Part shown: positions 60,321 through 64,000 of the stretch, piece after piece
Numbering within the stretch: the stretch's first letter is position 1
Layout of the letters: every line of letters starts with the position of its first letter
Source: URHD0088 sp041488295
GTDB lineage: Bacteria; Pseudomonadota; Alphaproteobacteria; ATCC43930; CGMCC-115725
Length of the DNA: 64,000 nucleotides
NCBI GenBank assembly: GCA_041488295.1
Contig: JBGPOZ010000001.1
Location: 1 to 64,000, forward strand
Direction: 5' to 3'
Program-made: the position numbers and the translations under genes
The notes under the pieces: generated by a model
Told to the model about the DNA's origin: nothing
Databases searched by the model: none
The model's input: only the letters and a program-made list of their open reading frames with translations

Positions 60321-60884
60321 ATGAGCATGGCTGAGACCGCGCAGACCCTCATTCTGCCGTCGGACAAACCGCCTGGTGACAGCTCGCTTCGCGGCTGGTA
60401 CGTCTGCGACTCGACTACCGAATGCATCGGCTGGAATCGCCATATCGCGCGCTTCTTCGAATACTGGCTCGCCATCTCGCCGCCTAGCCGCTTGCCGGGC
60501 CGCCAGCATTTCGATCCGCTCGACATTCCGGCTTTGCTGTCGCGCGTCTGGATCCTCGATGTCGTGCCCGAGCCTGTCGGCCTGCGCTTCCGTTACCGCC
60601 TCGTCGGCACCAAGGAAGTCGAAACCTTGGAGCGCGACGTGACCGGTCAGTGGCTCGACGAGGTGCATCCGCATTTGGCGGAACGGCCGGACGGCTTCGA
60701 TCGCTTCCTTCACATCGCCAAACACGGCACGGCGACCTACCGCAAAGGCCACCTGACGTTCATGCACCAGAAGGATCACCAAATCGTCGAGAACTGCATG
60801 GTGCCGTTGGCACGCGACGGCTCGACCGTGGACATGATCGCTATCTGCTCGGTGCTCTATCTGTTGAGCGGCAAAGAGAATTGA
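60321..60884 (+). CDS. PAS domain-containing protein (PAS_5 type)
   Basis: 187 residues from ATG 60321. An N-terminal tail precedes a single PAS-like domain: HIARFFEYWLAISPPSRLPGRQHFDPLDIPALLSRVWILDVV, RFRYRLVGTKEVE, GQWLDEVHPHL and the C-terminal strands VENCMVPLARDGSTVDMI. This is the alphaproteobacterial stand-alone PAS_5 family (formerly a DUF) often found near cell-envelope or motility genes. No output domain is fused, so it may bind a ligand or partner. Function unknown. Confidence 0.82.
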   Translation: MSMAETAQTLILPSDKPPGDSSLRGWYVCDSTTECIGWNRHIARFFEYWLAISPPSRLPGRQHFDPLDIPALLSRVWILDVVPEPVGLRFRYRLVGTKEVETLERDVTGQWLDEVHPHLAERPDGFDRFLHIAKHGTATYRKGHLTFMHQKDHQIVENCMVPLARDGSTVDMIAICSVLYLLSGKEN

Positions 60885-60985
60885 CGCAGGCATTGAGTCT
60901 CTTCAGACACGTACACCCGCTTGGATCAGAAGTCCGGCCTAGGCCAGCATTCTCCAGCTCGTCGTCGATCTGCCGGGTGGCGCTG

Positions 60986-62239
60986 TCATGCAAGCGATGA
61001 GGGCTCGTGCTTGAGCCCGTTCCAGACGGTCGCTCGGCATGGATTGCCACCCATCCAATAGGCGAGTTCCGCCGGGTGCTCGACGTCCCATATGGCGAAA
61101 TCCGCGCGCATCCCGGTCGCGAGGACACCGCGATCGGCAAGGCCGAGCGCCCGTGCCGCCTCGCGCGTCACCCCGGCCAGCGCTTCCTCGGGCGTCAAGC
61201 GGAAGAGCGTCGCCGCCATCGACAGCATGAGAAGGAGCGAGAGGGCGGGGGAGGAGCCGGGATTGCAATTGGTTGCGATCGCCATCGGCACGCCCTCGGC
61301 GCGAAAGGCCGCTATTGGCGGTTTCTGCGCCTCGCGCAGGAAGTAGTTGGCACCCGGGAGCAGCACGGCGACCGTGCCGGCCTCGGCCATTGCTTGGACG
61401 CTCGCCGCGCTCGTGTATTCCAGGTGATCGGCGGAGAGCGCGCCGAAACGAGCGGCGAGCGCGGCGCCGGCGAGATCGGAGAGCTGGTCGGCGTGCAGCT
61501 TGACGGGAAGGCTAAGGTTGCGCGCCGTCGCGAAAATCCGCTCGGTCTCCGCCGGCGTGAAGGCGATGCCCTCGCAAAAGGCATCGACCGCGTCGGCAAG
61601 GCCAGACTCGGCGACGGCCGGAAACATCTCTTCGCAGAGAAGATCGACATCCGCTGCCTGCCGCCCGGCGAATTCGGGCGGCACGGCGTGGGCGCCGAGG
61701 AAGCTTGTCGCGATGGATACCGGAAGCCTGTCGCCGAGCCGCCGCGCGGTGCGCAGCATCTTCAACTCGGTGTCGGTATCGAGGCCATAGCCCGATTTCA
61801 CCTCGACCGTCGTCACCCCCTCGCGCAGAAGATTGAGAAGCCGGGCGCGCGCCGCGGCGAAGAGCGCATCCTCGCTCGCCGCGCGCGTTGCGGCGACGGT
61901 CGAGACGATGCCACCGCCGGCACGCGCGATCTCGGCGTAGCTGGCGCCTTGCAACCGAAGCTCGAACTCACGCGCCCGGGCGCCGCCGAAGATGAGGTGG
62001 GTATGGCAATCGATGAGCCCGGGGGTGATCCACCGTCCGCCCGCATCATGAACCGCGTCGGCTAGCCGCTCCGGCGCGCCGGTAAGCTCGCCCATCCCGC
62101 CCAGCCAGGCGATCCGTCCGCCTGCGACGGCAAGGGCAGCATCTTCGCGTGAGCCGTACGGCACGCCGCCCGTCGCCATCGTGGCGAGGCGGCAATTGAC
62201 CCAAAGACTGTCCCAGCGTGGCGAAGGCGAGTTCGGCAT
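60986..62239 (-). CDS. hutI: Imidazolonepropionase
   Basis: 417 residues from ATG 62239, with AAGGA 7 nt upstream. Third step of histidine degradation: it opens imidazolone propionate to formiminoglutamate. Amidohydrolase features: RWITPGLIDCHTHLIFGGARA with the metal HxH, EVKSGYGLDTDTELKMLR, SFLGAHAVPPEF, KLHADQLSDLAGAALAA and TNCNPGSSPALSLLLML. The formiminoglutamate product is used by the HutF-type deiminase encoded at the window's right edge. Cytosolic, Zn or Fe dependent. Confidence 0.96.
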   Translation of the reverse strand: MPNSPSPRWDSLWVNCRLATMATGGVPYGSREDAALAVAGGRIAWLGGMGELTGAPERLADAVHDAGGRWITPGLIDCHTHLIFGGARAREFELRLQGASYAEIARAGGGIVSTVAATRAASEDALFAAARARLLNLLREGVTTVEVKSGYGLDTDTELKMLRTARRLGDRLPVSIATSFLGAHAVPPEFAGRQAADVDLLCEEMFPAVAESGLADAVDAFCEGIAFTPAETERIFATARNLSLPVKLHADQLSDLAGAALAARFGALSADHLEYTSAASVQAMAEAGTVAVLLPGANYFLREAQKPPIAAFRAEGVPMAIATNCNPGSSPALSLLLMLSMAATLFRLTPEEALAGVTREAARALGLADRGVLATGMRADFAIWDVEHPAELAYWMGGNPCRATVWNGLKHEPSSLA

Positions 62240-62436
62240 CAAGAGATCCTTCCGGGTGGCACGTAACCGCACCTGATGGATCGTGTCTAGCGATTGGTGG
62301 GACGTTCCCTATCCTAGTGTACTGACTCTGACGCTACGCTCCCCTTCTCCGGCATATCGGGTGAAGCCCGGCCATGACGAAACCGGAAGACCGAGGGATT
62401 TTGTTAGAGCCACGACCGCTAGATCGACGTTCCGGC

Positions 62437-63315
62437 CTAGCGGCCAGAATTGATGAGGGCGATGCCGGCGAGGATCGCCAGGACCCCGGCCCATTGGTGG
62501 CGGGCGAGCTGCTCGTGCAGCACGATGCGGCCGAGCAGGGCGGCGACCCCACTCGACAGCGTGCTCAGCACCGTGACCTCGGCGATCCGACCGGTGGCGA
62601 GGCCGGCGGCGAAGGCGGTATAGGCGCCGACCGAGAAGCCGCCGGTGCCGAACACCACCGGCCAGGCGCGCAGCGGCGGCGGCAGCAGGCTCTGGCGGGC
62701 CGGGACGGCGAGCGCCGCCATGATGACGACGCCCATTGCGTAGTAGAGCCACATCGGCACGATGTAGCCGAGCGCCGGCACCGCGAAGCGCCCCTGCACC
62801 CACGACCCGAGCCCGTAGCCGGCCGAGGCCAGCAGCGCCCAGCCGACACCGCGCAGCGAGCGCTGCCTGGCCGGCGCCGCGGCGCCGCCGCGGGGCGCCG
62901 GGGTCGAGGCGAGGGCGACGCCGGCGACAGTCGTGGCGATGCCGCCGATGGTGATGCCGCTGAGCGCCTCGCCCGAGAGCGCCGCCAGCGCCGCGGTGAC
63001 CGCGCCGTAGCTCGCCGTCACCGGCGAGACGACGCCGAGCCGGCCGATCGCGAGCGCGCGGAAGAGGGCGGTCGAGGCGATGAGGACCAGCGGCGCTGCG
63101 ACCAGCCCGGCCACCCAGGCCTGCCACGGCGCATCGTCGACGGCGCGCGCGAGGTCGGCATGGTCGAGGGCGAGCCAGACCGACATCGCGGCGAGGCCCG
63201 GGCACTGCACGAAGAACATCGCCCGATAGGTGCCGATGGCGCGGCCGGAGAAGCGGGCGAGCAGATCGGTGATGCCCCAGCCCAAGGCGGCAAGGAGGCC
63301 GAGGATGACGGTCAT
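62437..63315 (-). CDS. EamA/DMT family transporter
   Basis: 292 residues from ATG 63315; an in-frame TTG 27 nt earlier is possible. Ten hydrophobic segments in two EamA repeats, beginning ILGLLAALGWGITDLLARFSG, with VVSPVTASYGAVTAALAAL ending repeat one and VTVLSTLSSGVAALLGRIVLHEQL in repeat two. Drug/metabolite exporters of this type move amino acids, nucleotides or unknown metabolites. It lies between hutI (same strand) and hutF (divergent), which makes a histidine-pathway metabolite possible. By eye this gene is even more GC-rich than its neighbours. Confidence 0.88.
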   Translation of the reverse strand: MTVILGLLAALGWGITDLLARFSGRAIGTYRAMFFVQCPGLAAMSVWLALDHADLARAVDDAPWQAWVAGLVAAPLVLIASTALFRALAIGRLGVVSPVTASYGAVTAALAALSGEALSGITIGGIATTVAGVALASTPAPRGGAAAPARQRSLRGVGWALLASAGYGLGSWVQGRFAVPALGYIVPMWLYYAMGVVIMAALAVPARQSLLPPPLRAWPVVFGTGGFSVGAYTAFAAGLATGRIAEVTVLSTLSSGVAALLGRIVLHEQLARHQWAGVLAILAGIALINSGR

Positions 63316-63617
63316 GGGCGCATTGGGGGACGCCGGTTCCAAGGGGAAGGGGGCATGCCGTCCGGCAGGACAAGATCAGGCGTCCGCCCGGAGCTGCGGC
63401 GCCACCGTAAGAGGTCGGGGTGCGCGGAGCCTAGAGATATTCACGGCACGTCATGGCGGCCGCCGCTCTCGCTTGGCGAGATCTTTGCCAATCCCCCTAT
63501 CCACTAGACGCACGGCCATCTTAGGATCGACTCAATCGCCTTCCGTTGCCGGTGATCGCGATCACGCTTAGAGTCGACACGTCGGAGTGGACGAAGGGCG
63601 ATGCAATCAAATCCCAC

Positions 63618-64000
63618 ATGAGAACGCTTTTTGCTGAAACGGCGCTGACCCCGGCGGGTTGGGTGAGCAACCTGCGTATCGCCATCGACGCCGCAGGCGA
63701 CATCGCTGTGCTTGAGCCCGATGCGGTGCCGGACGGCGCGGAGCGGCTTGCTGGGCCGGTCGTTCCCGGCATGCCCAACCTTCACTCGCACGCATTCCAG
63801 CGGGCTATGGCGGGCTTGACGGAGCGGGCGAGCGGAAACGGCGACAGTTTTTGGAGCTGGCGCGAGGTCATGTACCGCTTTCTGGCCAAGCTCTCGCCCG
63901 ACGACGTCGCAGCAATTGCGGCGCAGCTCTATGTCGAGATGGTGAAGGCGGGCTATACCGCCGTCGCCGAGTTCCACTACCTGCATCACCAGCCCGACGG
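63618..64000 (+). CDS. hutF: Formimidoylglutamate deiminase HutF (partial, 5' end)
   Basis: 127 residues are visible from ATG 63618; the gene runs off the right edge (full length is about 450). The N-terminus MRTLFAETALTPAGWVSNLR leads to the metal-binding PGMPNLHSHAFQRAMAGLTE, then FWSWREVMYRFLAKL and AGYTAVAEFHYLHH, all typical of HutF rather than guanine deaminase. It deaminates N-formimidoylglutamate to N-formylglutamate, marking the five-step histidine route that ends with HutG. About 300 bp of divergent promoter space separates it from the EamA gene. Confidence 0.93.
   Translation, partial: MRTLFAETALTPAGWVSNLRIAIDAAGDIAVLEPDAVPDGAERLAGPVVPGMPNLHSHAFQRAMAGLTERASGNGDSFWSWREVMYRFLAKLSPDDVAAIAAQLYVEMVKAGYTAVAEFHYLHHQPD

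Noticed and set aside
62280..62295. TGTCTAG-like half site upstream of hutI
   Set aside because: Only half of a HutC-type palindrome is present; too short to call an operator.
1..64000. CRISPR arrays, complete insertion sequences, prophage, rRNA operon
   Set aside because: No regularly spaced repeats, transposase, integrase, phage structural or rRNA sequence was seen.

Overview
The window is a GC-rich, densely coded stretch of chromosome that reads as an alphaproteobacterium, probably a soil or freshwater member of the Hyphomicrobiales or Rhodospirillales. The reasons are a near-complete hopanoid (hpn) locus with shc, a fused indolepyruvate ferredoxin oxidoreductase, a DUF1491 protein, the housekeeping order DUF502-recG-sdhE-mfd, and frequent 1-4 nt ATGA/GTGA start-stop overlaps. 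The assignment comes from gene content only; no rRNA is present. I saw no gene for a DNA-binding transcription factor anywhere in the 64 kb.

Layout. 1-18 kb is organic-acid metabolism: the 5'-proximal part of an indolepyruvate oxidoreductase (truncated by the window edge), DUF1491, an FAH-family protein, and a large FAD/Fe-S dehydrogenase with a palindromic repeat inserted in frame. Then come serine-glyoxylate aminotransferase, an MFS anion symporter operon with an internally deleted CoA-transferase, an M81 peptidase, and a tartronate-semialdehyde reductase / glycerate kinase / tartrate dehydrogenase / ketopantoate-reductase-like operon. 18-37 kb is the hopanoid locus. hpnABCDE-shc-hpnG form one run in which each gene overlaps the next. 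They are followed by a small secreted protein, ispH-hpnH (minus), hpnM, a MlaA-like lipoprotein, hpnI-hpnJ, a flavin monooxygenase where hpnK might be expected, and copC-copD-hpnN as one minus-strand unit. 39-45 kb is a patchwork: a LapG-like protease, small secreted or membrane proteins, a PEP-CTERM protein with palindromes in its promoter, a gene-poor stretch, tRNA-Lys and a lytic transglycosylase. 45-50 kb has a PrtDE-type type I secretion pair facing a type III polyketide synthase / methyltransferase pair. 50-60 kb is DNA repair (recG, mfd) with sdhE, a DsbA-family protein and an acyl-CoA synthetase. 60-64 kb is histidine degradation: hutI, an EamA transporter and the 5' part of hutF.

How the genes work together. 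HpnC, HpnD and HpnE make squalene from farnesyl diphosphate. Shc cyclises it, HpnH and HpnG add and trim the adenosyl-derived side chain, and HpnI and HpnJ build the sugar-derived head group. HpnN (export) and the HpnM/MlaA-type proteins deal with lipid placement in the outer membrane. IspH supplies isoprenoid precursor. The glyoxylate/hydroxypyruvate genes (aminotransferase, GarR, glycerate kinase, TtuC) can feed C2-C4 acids into phosphoglycerate.

The most unusual points are the in-frame repeat in the dehydrogenase, the deletion-derived CoA-transferase stub that keeps its translational coupling, the absence of hpnK with a flavin monooxygenase beside hpnJ, the joining of copper genes to hpnN, and several strong palindromes of unknown function at 40.6, 42.6 and 44.9 kb.
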